From: Aureimonas populi
GTDB taxonomy: Bacteria > Pseudomonadota > Alphaproteobacteria > Rhizobiales > Rhizobiaceae
Direction: 5' to 3'
Length of the DNA stretch: 64,000 bases
NCBI RefSeq assembly: GCF_017815515.1
Contig: NZ_CP072611.1
Coordinates: forward strand, 434,001 to 498,000
In this document: piece after piece, positions 1-9,576 of the stretch
Position numbering within the stretch: position 1 is the stretch's first letter
Layout: the number at the start of each line of letters is the position of its first letter
The notes under the pieces: model-generated
Seen by the model: the letters and a program-made list of their open reading frames with translations, nothing else
Database searches by the model: none
What the model was told of the DNA's origin: nothing
Position numbers and translations under genes: made by a program

Positions 1-1063
1 CGAAGAGCCCGGGCGTCACCAGCCGCCCGCCCGCCACCACGTCCGACACGCGGCACGCCTCAAGGTCGTCCAGAAGCGCGATGTCGGCCCGCCAGCCGGG
101 CGCCAGCAGGCCGCGATCCTTCAGGCCGAAGATGCGCGCCGCCGAATGGCTCGCCGCCCGGTAGACGTGATGGAGGGGGCAGCCCTTCGCGACGAGCCGG
201 CGGATGGAGGAGTCGAGATGGCCCTCCTCGGCCGTGTCCAGCGGGTTGCGGTCGTCGGTGCACAGCGCCATGAAGCTCGACGTGTTCTCGTCCAGCACCT
301 CGGCCAGCGCGTCGAGATCCTTGGAGACGGACCCTTCGCGGATCAGGATCGCCATGCCCTTGGCCAGCTTCTCGCGTGCCTCGCCCGCACTCGTCGTCTC
401 GTGATCGGTGCGGATGCCGGCCGCCAGATAGGCGTTGAGGTCGCGCCCCGACAGGAGCGGCGCGTGCCCGTCTATATGCCCGTCCTGGAAGGCCGCCAGC
501 TTGGCGAGGAGGCCGGGATCGCGCGCGATGACGCCGGGAAAATTCATCACCTCGGCAAGGCCCAGCGCCTTGGGATGGGTGCGGAACGGCAGGAGGTCCT
601 CCACCTCCAGCGCCGCGCCCGACGTCTCGAAGGGCGTGGCCGGCACGCAGGAGGAGAGGTTCACGCGCACGTCCATCGCCGTGTGCCGCGCGCAGTCGAG
701 GAAATAGCGCAGCCCCTCGGCCCCCAGCACGTTGGCGATCTCGTGCGGATCGCAAAGGGCGGTGGTGACGCCGTGCGGCAGGACGCAGCGGTCGAACTCG
801 AAGGGGGTGAGCAGCGAGGATTCGATATGGAGATGGGTGTCGATGAAGCCCGGCACGGCGAAGCGGCCGCGCCCCTCGACCACCGTGCGCCCCTCGTAGC
901 GATCCAGCGTGCCCACGATCCGCTCGCCGACGACCGCGATGTCGCAGGCCGTCACGGCGCCGGTGACGACGTCGAGGAGGCGCACGTCGCGGATCACCAG
1001 ATCGGCCGGGGCCTCACCGCGCCCCGCCTCGATCATTCTTGCAAGCCCGGCGGCTCCCGGCAT
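1..1063 (-). CDS. ade: Adenine deaminase, 3' end cut by the window edge
   Basis: Reading back from the ATG at 1063 gives an open frame of about 354 residues that continues past base 1, so the C-terminal part lies outside the window. It belongs to the amidohydrolase superfamily, and the adenine deaminase family (adenine to hypoxanthine plus ammonia, purine salvage, cytosol) fits best. The N-terminal metal motif reads [12 protein letters not shown], followed by [18 protein letters not shown] and later EVMNFPGV and [11 protein letters not shown], all typical of Ade. It is transcribed away from the siderophore receptor gene, whose stop lies 87 bases upstream of this start. The family call is firm; the exact substrate is inferred from the family. 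Confidence 0.88.
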   Translation of the reverse strand, partial: MPGAAGLARMIEAGRGEAPADLVIRDVRLLDVVTGAVTACDIAVVGERIVGTLDRYEGRTVVEGRGRFAVPGFIDTHLHIESSLLTPFEFDRCVLPHGVTTALCDPHEIANVLGAEGLRYFLDCARHTAMDVRVNLSSCVPATPFETSGAALEVEDLLPFRTHPKALGLAEVMNFPGVIARDPGLLAKLAAFQDGHIDGHAPLLSGRDLNAYLAAGIRTDHETTSAGEAREKLAKGMAILIREGSVSKDLDALAEVLDENTSSFMALCTDDRNPLDTAEEGHLDSSIRRLVAKGCPLHHVYRAASHSAARIFGLKDRGLLAPGWRADIALLDDLEACRVSDVVAGGRLVTPGLF

Positions 1064-1149
1064 TGGACGATTCCTCTTCCTGACGGCGCCATTGTCGTGA
1101 GGCCGCGCCGCGCTGGCAAGGCCCCCCCGCCGGCCGGGAAGGCCCGGTT

Positions 1150-3309
1150 CTAGAACCGGTAGCGCAGCGAGCCGATGACGTTGCGGCCTTCCTCCTGGTA
1201 GCAATAGCCGCCGTTGCAGAGGGGCTTGCGGTCGTCGAAGATGTTCTTCGCGTTGATCTGCGCGCTGACGCCCTGAAGCTTCGGATCGATATGGCTGAAG
1301 TCGTAGGAGACGGCCGCGTCGATCAGCACCCGCGATTCGTTGCGGTAGGTGTTGGCGTTGTCCGCCCAGTTCGTTCCGATGAAGCGGGCGCCGAGGCCAA
1401 GGCCAAGGCCCTGCGCCGGCCCGCTCAACACGTCGTAATCGCCCCACAGCGAGAACTGGTGCTCAGGCGTGCCGGCCGGGACATTGCCCGCATCCTCGCC
1501 CGCGACGATCTCCATGTCGAGATAGGTGTAGGCCGCCGTCAGCTTGAACGCATCCGTCACGCCGGCCGTCGCCTGAAGCTCGAAGCCCTTCGATTCGACC
1601 TCCCCGAGCTGCACCTGGAACAGCGGGTTGAGGGGGTCGGGCGTCAGCACGTTGGTCTGGCGGATGCGGAAGAGCGCCGCGCCCACGGAGAGGTTGAGGT
1701 CGTCGGGCATGTAGCGCACGCCGATCTCCTCCTGCCTGCCCTCGGTGGGATCGTAGGGCGTGCCGTCGAAGGAGGCGCCCAGCGTCGGAGCGAAGGAGGT
1801 GGAGTAGCTCGCATAGGGCGAGATGCCGTTGTCGAAGAGATAGGCGAGCCCGATGCGGCCGGTGAACTGCTCGTCGTCGTGGTCGCGGCTCAGCGAGGGG
1901 GTGTCGAAGTTGACCGTCTCGGTGCCCAGCCAGTCGTAGCGCCCGCCCAGCGTGAGGACGAAGCGGTCGTACTCGCTCTGGCTCTGGAGGTAGAGGCCGA
2001 TCTGGTCCTGCTTCTGGTTCCGCTGCACGGGAACCGAGCCCACGGGCGTCACCGGCTGCCGGCCGTAGTTGAGGCTGACGAGGTCGAGGTCCGGCGCCAG
2101 GCCCGAGGCGAAGCCGTAGTCGGTGTCCACATAGGAATAGTCGAGCCCGCCCAGCAGCGTATGGGCGATCGCGCCCGTCTCGAAATTCCCCTGGAGCTGG
2201 TTGTCGACGGAAACGCCGCTCGCCTCGTCCAGGATGCGCCCGCTATAGCGCGAGGCGGTCAGGCCGTCGGGCGCGATGCCAAGGATGCTGACCCACTTCA
2301 TGTCGGTCTCGACATTCTGGTAGCGCAGGTTCTGGCGGAAGGTCAGCGCCTCGTCGAAGCGGTGCTCGAACTCGTAGCCGATCCGCCATTGCTGGCCGTC
2401 GAGATCGCGATAGGCCGGGTCGCCATGTTCGTAGGGGCTGATGCGCGCCTGCGGCGTGGTGTACCAGCCCACAGCGCCGGCCGAGGTCAGGTCGGTGAAC
2501 TCGCCCAGGAGGGTGAGCTGCGTGTTGCGATCGTCCGAGCGCAGGGTGAGCGCGGGGGCGATGGAGATCCGGTCGTCGCGGGCGGCGACGAACTGGGTGT
2601 CGGCCGAGCGCCAGAGGCCGGTCAGGCGGTAGAGGACGTTGTCGTTGCCGGCCAGCGGGCCGGAGGCATCGAAATTGGTCTGGAAGCGGTCGTAGGAGCC
2701 GACCTGCGCCTCGACCTCGCGGAAGGGCGCCTCCGTCGGGCGCTTGGAGATGACGTTCACGAGGCCGCCCGGCGAGCCGGCCCCGTAGAGCACGGAGCTG
2801 GGGCCCTTCAGGATGGTGACGCCCTGCAACGTGTAGGGCTCGTGCCGGAAGACCGAGAACGAGCCGCCGAGGCTGCGCAGCCCGTCGCGGTAGAAGCCGC
2901 TGTCGCCCACATTGAAGCCGCGCACGAACAAGGTGTCGAAGCGCGAATCGAAGCCGAACTGCCCGGCGCGCACGCCCGCCGTGTAGCGCGCCGCCTCCAC
3001 CAGCGACTGGACGTTGCGGTCCTCCAGCTCCTCGCGCGATACCGTTCCCACGGACTGCGGCACCTTGCGGATGTCGGTGTCCGTCTTGGTTCCCGTGGTG
3101 GTGGAGCGGGCCACATAGCCCTGGCTCGTCAGGCCGCCGCCGGCGCCCGTGCCGGCGGAGGACGCCGCCGTCCCGTCCCCCTCTACGACCACGGTCTCGA
3201 GTTCGACCACGCCCTGGGCGCTGGCGGCGACAGGGGCGAGAAGGCCCAGGCACGAGCAGCACAGAAGGCCGTGCCGCAGAACGGCCAGCGAGAGCGAGGT
3301 GGGGGACAT
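1150..3309 (-). CDS. TonB-dependent siderophore receptor, outer membrane
   Basis: This 719-residue protein is a ligand-gated outer-membrane beta-barrel that imports ferric siderophores using TonB energy. The first about 31 residues form a Sec signal peptide ending in ASA. A TonB-box-like stretch (ELETVVVEG) follows near residues 36-44. The plug domain starts around residue 75 ([17 protein letters not shown]), and the protein ends in the barrel signature LRYRF with a terminal Phe. Length and layout match the ferrichrome/ferrioxamine receptor family. It is divergent from fhuDBC, which supports a shared iron-regulated control region at 3310-3699. The ligand cannot be read from sequence, though the neighbouring Fhu-type importer favours a hydroxamate. 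Confidence 0.93.
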   Translation of the reverse strand: MSPTSLSLAVLRHGLLCCSCLGLLAPVAASAQGVVELETVVVEGDGTAASSAGTGAGGGLTSQGYVARSTTTGTKTDTDIRKVPQSVGTVSREELEDRNVQSLVEAARYTAGVRAGQFGFDSRFDTLFVRGFNVGDSGFYRDGLRSLGGSFSVFRHEPYTLQGVTILKGPSSVLYGAGSPGGLVNVISKRPTEAPFREVEAQVGSYDRFQTNFDASGPLAGNDNVLYRLTGLWRSADTQFVAARDDRISIAPALTLRSDDRNTQLTLLGEFTDLTSAGAVGWYTTPQARISPYEHGDPAYRDLDGQQWRIGYEFEHRFDEALTFRQNLRYQNVETDMKWVSILGIAPDGLTASRYSGRILDEASGVSVDNQLQGNFETGAIAHTLLGGLDYSYVDTDYGFASGLAPDLDLVSLNYGRQPVTPVGSVPVQRNQKQDQIGLYLQSQSEYDRFVLTLGGRYDWLGTETVNFDTPSLSRDHDDEQFTGRIGLAYLFDNGISPYASYSTSFAPTLGASFDGTPYDPTEGRQEEIGVRYMPDDLNLSVGAALFRIRQTNVLTPDPLNPLFQVQLGEVESKGFELQATAGVTDAFKLTAAYTYLDMEIVAGEDAGNVPAGTPEHQFSLWGDYDVLSGPAQGLGLGLGARFIGTNWADNANTYRNESRVLIDAAVSYDFSHIDPKLQGVSAQINAKNIFDDRKPLCNGGYCYQEEGRNVIGSLRYRF

Positions 3310-3699
3310 GCAAAGGGTTCCTGCAGCGGATGATGGCGGCGATCTACGAAAAGGCGAGTTTGATAGTCAACAATAGCCGGCCCCCGCCGAAAACCCTGGA
3401 TCGGCGCAGATTTCCATTCCGGTTCAACCACTTGGCGATCGGCTTAAAATCGCTCTAAGCCGCGAGCCGCGCGCATCTTAACGGGCCGTTGCCGCTTCGC
3501 CACAGACATCGCCCCGGCGGCGTCACCCGCGCGCAACGGTCGGCTCCGTTTTCCCCGGCCCGGCCCTCTCGTCCGATATAAACTTGACTTTATGGATCAT
3601 GATATTAGCGATCGGGTGTATCTGCCCTTCGTTCCCAAAGCCTCCCGAGTCCCGCGTGACCGTGCCCCTCTCCCCATACGAACCGGTCCCGCAGCGGCC
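3310..3699. promoter_or_regulatory. Divergent control region of the siderophore receptor and fhuDBC
   Basis: These 390 bases separate the receptor start (3309, minus) from the preferred fhuD start (3700, plus). The stretch is locally AT-rich in an otherwise very GC-rich window. It holds an IRO-box-like site at 3585-3599 and a short perfect inverted repeat TTGATAGTCAA at 3360-3370, about 50 bases before the receptor start. No further gene is visible in it. An iron-responsive repressor (RirA, Fur or Irr type) is inferred, not shown. Confidence 0.5.
3585..3599. promoter_or_regulatory. IRO-box-like motif (TGA-N9-TCA) upstream of fhuD
   Basis: The sequence TGACTTTATGGATCA fits the TGA-N9-TCA pattern of the iron-responsive operator bound by RirA in Rhizobiales. 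It sits about 100 bases before fhuD. The ATG inside it at 3592 opens the same frame as fhuD but would place translation start within the operator, so it is rejected as the gene start. The motif is short, so chance occurrence is possible. Confidence 0.4.
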
Positions 3700-4572
3700 A
3701 TGAAGCGGCGCAGCTTCCTCGGGATGCTGGCCGGCACGCCGCTGGCGTTCGGCGGCGCGGTTCCGGCGCGCGCGCGCGGCCTGCGGGTCGCCTCGCTCGA
3801 CTATGCGCTCGCGCAGACGCTGATCGCCCTTGGCGTGACGCCGGTCGGCATCACGGATGCGCGCGACTGGAACCTCTGGGTCGTGGAGCCCCCGCTTCCG
3901 GCCGAGACGGTGGATCTGGGCGCCAGCGTCTCGCCCAATCTGGAGCTTCTCGCCGCGCTTGAGCCCGACCTCGTGCTCACCACCGACTACACGGCCATGT
4001 CGGAGCCGCAGGTCGGCCGCATCGCGCCCGTGGAGCGCTTCTCCCTCTTCTCGGAAGGCGGCTCGCCGCTGCCCAAGGCCATGGAGGCGATGACGCGGAT
4101 CGGCGCCCTTGTCGGGCGCGAGCGGGAGGCGCGGCTCTATCTGGAGGAGACGGAGGCCGTCTTCGCCGAATGCGCCGCCCGCGCCGCGCCGTTCCGCGAG
4201 CGCCCGCTGCTGCTCATGTCCTTCCTCGACCCGCGCCATGTGCGCGTCTACGCCCGCCCCGGCCTTCACCAGGACGTTCTGGACCGTCTCGGCCTTCGCA
4301 ACGCATGGCAGGGCGGCGCGAATGTGTGGGGCTTTGCCAGCGTGGGCATAGAGCGCCTCGCCGAGGCGGGCGAGGCGCTCGCCATCGCAGACCACCTGCC
4401 GCCCGATGTCCGGGTGGTGCTGGAGGCGAGCCCGCTCTGGCGCTCGCTGCCGCTGCGCCGCGACCGGGGGCCGATCCCCGTCCTGCCTCCCGTCCTCTCC
4501 TTCGGGGGCGTTCCGGCGGCGCGGCGTCTGGCCGGGCTCCTCGTCGAAACGCTCGAAGGCCAGGCGGCATGA
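3700..4572 (+). CDS. fhuD: Iron-siderophore ABC transporter substrate-binding protein (FhuD-like)
   Basis: This 290-residue periplasmic binding protein captures ferric siderophore for the FhuBC importer. The chosen ATG at 3700 gives an immediate twin-arginine signal (KRRSFLG at residues 2-8, cleavage near residue 26), which is usual for FhuD homologues. The same frame extends upstream to 3592, but that start would lie in the iron operator and would bury the signal. The body shows the typical clam-shell features, such as SPNLELLAALEPDLVLTT near residues 80-97. Its stop overlaps the fhuB start by the ATGA arrangement, so translation is probably coupled. The hydroxamate preference is inferred from the family. 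Confidence 0.9.
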   Translation: MKRRSFLGMLAGTPLAFGGAVPARARGLRVASLDYALAQTLIALGVTPVGITDARDWNLWVVEPPLPAETVDLGASVSPNLELLAALEPDLVLTTDYTAMSEPQVGRIAPVERFSLFSEGGSPLPKAMEAMTRIGALVGREREARLYLEETEAVFAECAARAAPFRERPLLLMSFLDPRHVRVYARPGLHQDVLDRLGLRNAWQGGANVWGFASVGIERLAEAGEALAIADHLPPDVRVVLEASPLWRSLPLRRDRGPIPVLPPVLSFGGVPAARRLAGLLVETLEGQAA

Positions 4573-6575
4573 CCCTCGCACCCGGCCGCCCCTTTTCGGG
4601 GCGCTCGCGCGGCGCCGCGTGGCTCACCATCCTGCTCGGCCTCGCCGCGCTTCTCCTCGGCGGACTGCTTCTCGGCCCGGCGCTGCCGCTCCTCGCCCGC
4701 CCCGCCGACGCCTACGACATCGAGCGCATGGTGCTCGTCTATTCCACCCTGCCCCGGCTCGCGATGGCGATCCTGTGCGGGGGCGCGCTGGCGGCCTCCG
4801 GCGCGCTTCTCCAGCAGGCACTGCGCAACCCGCTGGCCTCGCCCACGACCCTCGGCATCGACGCGGGCGCGCGCCTTGCGCTGGCGATCGCCACCGTGTT
4901 CCTTCCCGCCCTGTTTGGCTGGGGGCGCGACCTCGTGGCGCTGGCCGGCTCGGGCCTTGCCGCCAGCCTCGTCTTCGCGCTCAGCCGCCGGCAGGACTTC
5001 TCCCCCGTGGCCGTGATCCTCTCCGGCCTCCTCGTCAGCCTCTATTGCGGGGCGCTGGCCGCCGCGCTGACCCTGGTGGAGAGCCGCTACCTCGCCAGCC
5101 TCTTCATCTGGGGCTCGGGCTCGCTCAGCCAGCAGAGCTGGCAGCCCACCATCGACCTGTCGCTGCGCCTCGCGCTTCTGGCCCCCTTCGCGCTCCTTCT
5201 CGTGCGGCCGCTGTCGCTGCTCGATCTGGGGGAGGAGACCGCCCGTTCGCTCGGCCTGCCGCTGGCTGCCCTGCGCCTTTGCGCGCTCGCGCTGGCGGTG
5301 CTGCTGGCGGCCTTCACCGCCAGCGCCGTCGGCGTCATCGGCTTCGTGGGGCTCGTCGCCCCCATCCTGGCGCAACTGGCGGGCGCGCGCTCCTTCCGCG
5401 CCCGGCTCTTCTTCGCCACCGCCATCGGCGCGCTCGTGCTGCTCGTCACCGATCTCGCGGTGCAGCTCCTGGCGGGCGCGGCGGCCGACTTCCTGCCCAC
5501 GGGCGCCGTCACCGCCCTCCTGGGCTCGCCCATCCTGCTGTGGCTGCTGCCGCGCGTGCGCACGCAACTGCGCGCCCGCTCTGCCATCCCGCCCGGCCGG
5601 GCTCTGTGGAGCAAGGGCCCGGGGCTGGCAGGGCGGCTGCCCCTCGTTCTAACGGCCGGGCTTGCCGCCCTCGTGCTTCTCGGCCTGTTCGTCGGCCGTG
5701 CGCCGGGCGGCGGCTGGCATGTTCTCACGCTTTCCGAAATGCCGGACATCCTGCCCTGGCGCTGGCCGCGCCTGTCGGCCGTGGCCGGGGCCGGCGTCCT
5801 TCTGGCCACCGCCGGTTTCCTGCTCCAGCGCCTGACCGGCAACGAGATGGCAAGCCCGGAGATCCTCGGCATCAGCGCCGGCGCGACCTTCGCGATGGCG
5901 ATCGCACTGTTCACCGTCGGCTCGGTCTCCACCGGCGGCGCGACGCTGGCCGCGCTCGGCGGTTCGGCGCTCGTCCTCGTCCTGATGCTGCTTCTGGCGC
6001 GCCGCACCGGCTTCCAGCCCGAGCGCCTGCTTCTGGCCGGCATCGCCCTCTCGGCGCTCCTCGACGCGTTGATCGGCGTCGTCTCGGCCGCGGGCGATCC
6101 GCGCGCCTTCCTGCTGCTGGCCTGGATGACGGGGGCGGTTCAGTCCGTGCAGCCCTCGGGCGCGATCCTCTCGCTCGTCCTCGCCGCCCTCGCCATCACC
6201 CTTGCCCTTTGCCTCACGCGGTGGCTCGACCTTCTGCCGCTGGGGGCGCAGGGCGCCGCCAGCCTCGGCGTGCCCCTGGGCGCGGCGCGCGCGATCCTCA
6301 TCCTCCTGGCGGCCACCGCCACGGCGGCGGCCACCGTCATCGTCGGGCCGATCACCTTCGTGGGCCTTCTGGCGCCCCATCTCGTGCGGCTCGCGGGCGT
6401 GCGCCATGCGGTGCCCTCGCTCCTGGGAAGCGCGCTGGCGGGCGCCGCGATCCTCGTTGCGGCCGACTGGCTGGCGCGCTCGGTCGCCTTTCCCTTCCAG
6501 CTCCCCACCGGGCTCGTCGCCTCGCTGGTCGGCGCACCCATCCTCCTCTGGCTCCTGCAAAGGCGAACGGCATGA
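4569..6575 (+). CDS. fhuB: Iron-siderophore ABC transporter permease, fused double module (FhuB-like)
   Basis: This 668-residue inner-membrane protein consists of two tandem BtuC/FecCD-type permease modules of about 330 residues each, the arrangement peculiar to FhuB. Each half carries a GA-rich helix with RNPLASPTTLGIDAGA (first half) or GNEMASPEILGISAGA (second half), and a VGxIxFVGLxAP motif (VGVIGFVGLVAP and VGPITFVGLLAP) near its end. About 20 membrane helices are expected. The ATG at 4569 overlaps the fhuD stop, and the gene ends overlapping the fhuC ATG, so the three genes form one coupled operon. Confidence 0.93.
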   Translation: MTLAPGRPFSGRSRGAAWLTILLGLAALLLGGLLLGPALPLLARPADAYDIERMVLVYSTLPRLAMAILCGGALAASGALLQQALRNPLASPTTLGIDAGARLALAIATVFLPALFGWGRDLVALAGSGLAASLVFALSRRQDFSPVAVILSGLLVSLYCGALAAALTLVESRYLASLFIWGSGSLSQQSWQPTIDLSLRLALLAPFALLLVRPLSLLDLGEETARSLGLPLAALRLCALALAVLLAAFTASAVGVIGFVGLVAPILAQLAGARSFRARLFFATAIGALVLLVTDLAVQLLAGAAADFLPTGAVTALLGSPILLWLLPRVRTQLRARSAIPPGRALWSKGPGLAGRLPLVLTAGLAALVLLGLFVGRAPGGGWHVLTLSEMPDILPWRWPRLSAVAGAGVLLATAGFLLQRLTGNEMASPEILGISAGATFAMAIALFTVGSVSTGGATLAALGGSALVLVLMLLLARRTGFQPERLLLAGIALSALLDALIGVVSAAGDPRAFLLLAWMTGAVQSVQPSGAILSLVLAALAITLALCLTRWLDLLPLGAQGAASLGVPLGAARAILILLAATATAAATVIVGPITFVGLLAPHLVRLAGVRHAVPSLLGSALAGAAILVAADWLARSVAFPFQLPTGLVASLVGAPILLWLLQRRTA

Positions 6576-7357
6576 GTGCCTGCGCGCAAGGCTTCGCGCT
6601 TCAGAATGTCGGCTACGAGATCGCCGGCACCCCCATCCTGCATCCTCTTTCCGTCGAGCTGGCGGGCGGCGAGGTGATCGGGCTGGTGGGCCAGAACGGC
6701 TCGGGCAAGTCCACGCTGGTCAAGCTTCTGGCGCGCCAGCTCACGCCCACGGGCGGCGAGCTGCGCTATCAGGGCAAGCCGCTGGAACGCTGGGCCTCGC
6801 GCGATCTGGCGCGCCGCATCGCCTATCTGCCGCAACACCCGGCCACCGGCACCGGGCTCTCGGCGCGCGAGGTGGTGGCGTTCGGCCGCTACCCCTGGCA
6901 CGGCCCGTTCGGCCGCTTCGGCACCGAGGACGGGGAGCGCGTGCGCGCGGCGATGGAGAGGACCGGCACGAGCGCGCTGGCCGAGCGCGACCTCGACACG
7001 CTTTCGGGCGGCGAGCGCCAGCGCGTCTGGCTGGCCATGCTCGTGGCGCAGGATGCGCAATGCCTCCTGCTCGACGAGCCCACCTCCGCGCTCGACATCG
7101 CCCACCAGATCGAGGTGCTGACGCTGGTGCGCAGCCTGAGCCGCGAGGGCGGGCGTTGCGTGGTGATCGTGCTTCACGACGTCAACATGGCCGCGCGCTT
7201 CTGCGACCGGATCGTGGCCCTTCGGGGCGGCAGGCTGGCCGTGGACGAGAGTGTCGGCCGGTTCATGACGCCGCAATCGCTGCGCGCCGTCTACGGGCTG
7301 GACATGCGGATTCTCGCCCATCCGCCCCACGATGTGGGCGTGGCCGTTCCGACCTGA
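6572..7357 (+). CDS. fhuC: Iron-siderophore ABC transporter ATP-binding protein (FhuC-like)
   Basis: This 261-residue ATPase powers ferric siderophore import together with FhuB. It shows Walker A GQNGSGKST near residue 40, the ABC signature LSGGERQRVW, Walker B CLLLDEPTSALD and the switch histidine in VIVLHDVNMA. Length is normal for FhuC. Its ATG overlaps the fhuB stop. It ends the operon, and the convergent regulator gene starts its 3' end about 160 bases further on. Confidence 0.93.
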   Translation: MSACAQGFALQNVGYEIAGTPILHPLSVELAGGEVIGLVGQNGSGKSTLVKLLARQLTPTGGELRYQGKPLERWASRDLARRIAYLPQHPATGTGLSAREVVAFGRYPWHGPFGRFGTEDGERVRAAMERTGTSALAERDLDTLSGGERQRVWLAMLVAQDAQCLLLDEPTSALDIAHQIEVLTLVRSLSREGGRCVVIVLHDVNMAARFCDRIVALRGGRLAVDESVGRFMTPQSLRAVYGLDMRILAHPPHDVGVAVPT

Positions 7358-7375
7358 GAGACCGTTTGAGAATTC
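7354..7375. repeat. Copy 1 of a 22-base element placed on the stop codon at a convergent junction
   Basis: The bases starting at the fhuC stop read TGAGAGACCGTTTGAGAATT. The same 22-base stretch with one change (T to C) lies at 55104-55125, and its first 12 bases recur at 35476-35487. All three overlap a TGA stop at the junction of two convergent genes. It contains a direct GAGA repeat and a GAATTC palindrome but no strong stem. Its function is unknown. Confidence 0.6.
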
Positions 7376-7514
7376 GGCGGCGGAGCGCCTGCGAGGAATT
7401 TTTCATCGTCCGTGACGCAGCGGCGGCGGAAAAGACCCGCAGGGCCGTCCCTCGCCGCAGCGATAAGTGCCCCGCCTCGACGCGCGGGCAATCCTTTCGG
7501 CCGCAGCTGGCCCC

Positions 7515-9395
7515 TCAGCCCCGGAACGTCCAGGGCTTGATGCCGAAGGTGCGGATGCGCGAGGCGAGGGTCGTGGGAGGAAGGCCGAGCAGCTCCGCGG
7601 CCCCGCCGGGGCCGGAGACCTTGCCGGCCGAGGCGCAGAGGGCGGACTCGATATCCCGCCGCTCGGCCGCCCGCCGGTCGGATTCGGTGCGGAGGCGCGC
7701 GGGGCGCGGCGGCGCCGCGGAGGGAACGGGAGGCGCGCCGGGAGGGGTCTGGTCGGGCATGTCGATCGTCAGCACCCCCTCCCGCGCCAGGATCACGGCC
7801 CGTTCCAGGACGTTCTGGAGCTCGCGGACATTGCCGGGCCAGTGATAGGCCATCAGCCGCTCCATGTCGCCCGAGCGCACCTGAAGCGCCGCCGAGGCGC
7901 CCTTGCGGCCGGGCCTGTCGAGGAAATGGCGCACCAGAAGGGGGATGTCCTCCCGGCGCTCGCGCAAGGGCGCGGAGTGGATCGGAAAGACGTTCAGCCG
8001 GAAATAGAGGTCGGAGCGGAAGCGGCCCGACGCCACGTCCCGTTCCAGATCCTGGTTGGTGGCGGCCACGATCCGCACGTCGGCATGGCGCGTGCGCTCC
8101 TCCCCCACGCGCTCGAACTGGCCTTCCTGCAGAATGCGCAGGAGCTTGGACTGAAGCTCGAGCGGGATCTCGCCCACCTCGTCCAGGAACAGCGTTCCCC
8201 CATCCGCCAGCTCGAACCGGCCGATGCGGTCGCGCAGCGCCCCGGTGAACGCGCCCCTGGCGTGGCCGAAGAACTCCGACTCGAACAGCTCGCGCGGCAC
8301 CGCCGCGCAGTTGACGCGGATGAGCGGCCGGTCCCCCCGCCCGCTCGCCTCATGGATGGCGCGGGCGACGAGCTCCTTGCCCGTGCCCGATTCGCCGGTG
8401 ACGAGAACGGCGGCGTCGGAGGGCGCGACGAGGCGGATGCGCTGGCGGATCGTCTCCACCGCCGGGCTCTTGCCCACGATGCCGTGGTCGCGAAACTCCA
8501 GGCGCATCTCCTCCTGGAGATAGGCATTCTCGCGCTCCAGCCGCTCGCGCAGCGCGTCGTTCTCGGCCAGCGCGCGGCGCAGCTCCTCCTCGGCGCGGCG
8601 GCGCTGGGTCACGTCGCGGAAGACGATGACGGCCCCCACCACCTCGCCGCGCTCGCGGATGGGCGTGGAGGTGTATTCCACCGGAAAGCACGTGCCGTCC
8701 TTGCGCCAGAACACCTCGTCGTCGACCGTGTGCACCGCGCCGTCGCGGAAGGCCGCGTAGATGGGGCAGGCCTCGTTGGGGTAGCGGCGCCCGTCCGCGT
8801 GATGGTGGTGGACGTTCTCGTGCATGTCGTGCCCCACCAGCTCCTCGGCGCGCCAGCCCAGCAGCTTCTCGCCGGCGGGGTTGAGAAAGGTGGTCTTGCC
8901 ATCGGCGTTGACGCCGTAGATGCCTTCGCCGGCGGCCCGCAGGATGAGCTGGTTCTCCCGCTCGATGTCGCGGAAGATGCGATCGACGCGCTGCCACTCC
9001 GCGATGCCCGAGGTCTGGAACCGGTTGGCCGCCGTATCGGTCGCGTGCCGCTCCTGCTCGGCCAGGTCGATGAGGGTGATAAGCAGGAGCGCCCGCCCGT
9101 CGGGCGCCTCGATCCGGTCGCCCCGATACTCGACCTTGAGGTCGACCTCGCCCGAATGGCGCGGGGTCAGGCCGCGCGTCCAGTAGCGCCCGAGCGACAG
9201 CACCGCTTCGGAGAACACGATCAGGGCGGGAAGCTGGCCGGGATGCAGAGCCGAGAAGCGGCGGCCCGCAAGGCTGCCTTCCGCCAGCCCGAGCAGGCCC
9301 TCGGCGGCACCGTTGGCGCCCACCACGCGGTCGGCGGCGGGATCGACGGCAAGGATGGCCAGCGAGGGAGGCGCGAGGGGAGGCAGGGCGTTCAT
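7515..9395 (-). CDS. Sigma-54-dependent transcriptional activator with two PAS domains
   Basis: This 626-residue bacterial enhancer-binding protein activates RNA polymerase carrying sigma-54. Two PAS sensor domains occupy about residues 10-110 and 145-265, the second with a His/Cys-rich insert ([16 protein letters not shown]). A coiled-coil linker (265-300) follows. The AAA+ domain (305-540) has Walker A GESGTGKE, the sigma-54 contact loop GAFTGA at 381-386 and Walker [11 protein letters not shown] Fis-type helix-turn-helix closes the protein (about 585-626). The ATG at 9395 was chosen because it opens the first PAS; the open frame extends to 9941 across the promoter region and is rejected there. 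It is divergent from the cyanate importer, whose promoter is of sigma-54 type, so it is the likely activator of that operon. Confidence 0.9.
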   Translation of the reverse strand: MNALPPLAPPSLAILAVDPAADRVVGANGAAEGLLGLAEGSLAGRRFSALHPGQLPALIVFSEAVLSLGRYWTRGLTPRHSGEVDLKVEYRGDRIEAPDGRALLLITLIDLAEQERHATDTAANRFQTSGIAEWQRVDRIFRDIERENQLILRAAGEGIYGVNADGKTTFLNPAGEKLLGWRAEELVGHDMHENVHHHHADGRRYPNEACPIYAAFRDGAVHTVDDEVFWRKDGTCFPVEYTSTPIRERGEVVGAVIVFRDVTQRRRAEEELRRALAENDALRERLERENAYLQEEMRLEFRDHGIVGKSPAVETIRQRIRLVAPSDAAVLVTGESGTGKELVARAIHEASGRGDRPLIRVNCAAVPRELFESEFFGHARGAFTGALRDRIGRFELADGGTLFLDEVGEIPLELQSKLLRILQEGQFERVGEERTRHADVRIVAATNQDLERDVASGRFRSDLYFRLNVFPIHSAPLRERREDIPLLVRHFLDRPGRKGASAALQVRSGDMERLMAYHWPGNVRELQNVLERAVILAREGVLTIDMPDQTPPGAPPVPSAAPPRPARLRTESDRRAAERRDIESALCASAGKVSGPGGAAELLGLPPTTLASRIRTFGIKPWTFRG

Positions 9396-9416
9396 CTGCC
9401 GGGAAATAACGGAAAG

Positions 9417-9443
9417 TCGTGATTTTACGAAACGAAATCTCGT
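9417..9443. promoter_or_regulatory. Candidate upstream activator site for the sigma-54 promoter
   Basis: An imperfect inverted repeat with arms TCGTGATTT and AAATCTCGT (7 of 9 bases pair) separated by 9 bases lies just before the activator gene and about 75-100 bases upstream of the -24/-12 promoter. That distance suits an enhancer-binding-protein site. The motif is inferred from position and symmetry only. Confidence 0.35.
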
Positions 9444-9518
9444 GATCTGCGCCAGAGGGGCGGGAGGGTGTTTGACGCGAGCCCCGCCCCGCCGGCCCCG
9501 GCCCGGTTCGTGGCGAGT

Positions 9519-9534
9519 TGGCACGCCGCTTGCT
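9519..9534 (+). promoter_or_regulatory. Consensus sigma-54 (-24/-12) promoter of the cyanate operon
   Basis: The sequence TGGCACGCCGCTTGCT matches the sigma-54 consensus TGGCAC-N5-TTGC exactly, with the invariant GG at 9520-9521 and GC at 9532-9533. It lies about 43 bases before the substrate-binding-protein ATG. A PAS/AAA+ activator gene is divergent from it, which makes the assignment coherent. Confidence 0.85.
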
Positions 9535-9576
9535 GATGGGTGGATAGTCCCACCCTTGAACAGGACGGCCGCACCC

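Noticed and set aside
3592..3699. Upstream ATG extension of the fhuD gene
   Set aside because: The start would lie within an operator-like motif and would bury the twin-arginine signal that begins at 3700.
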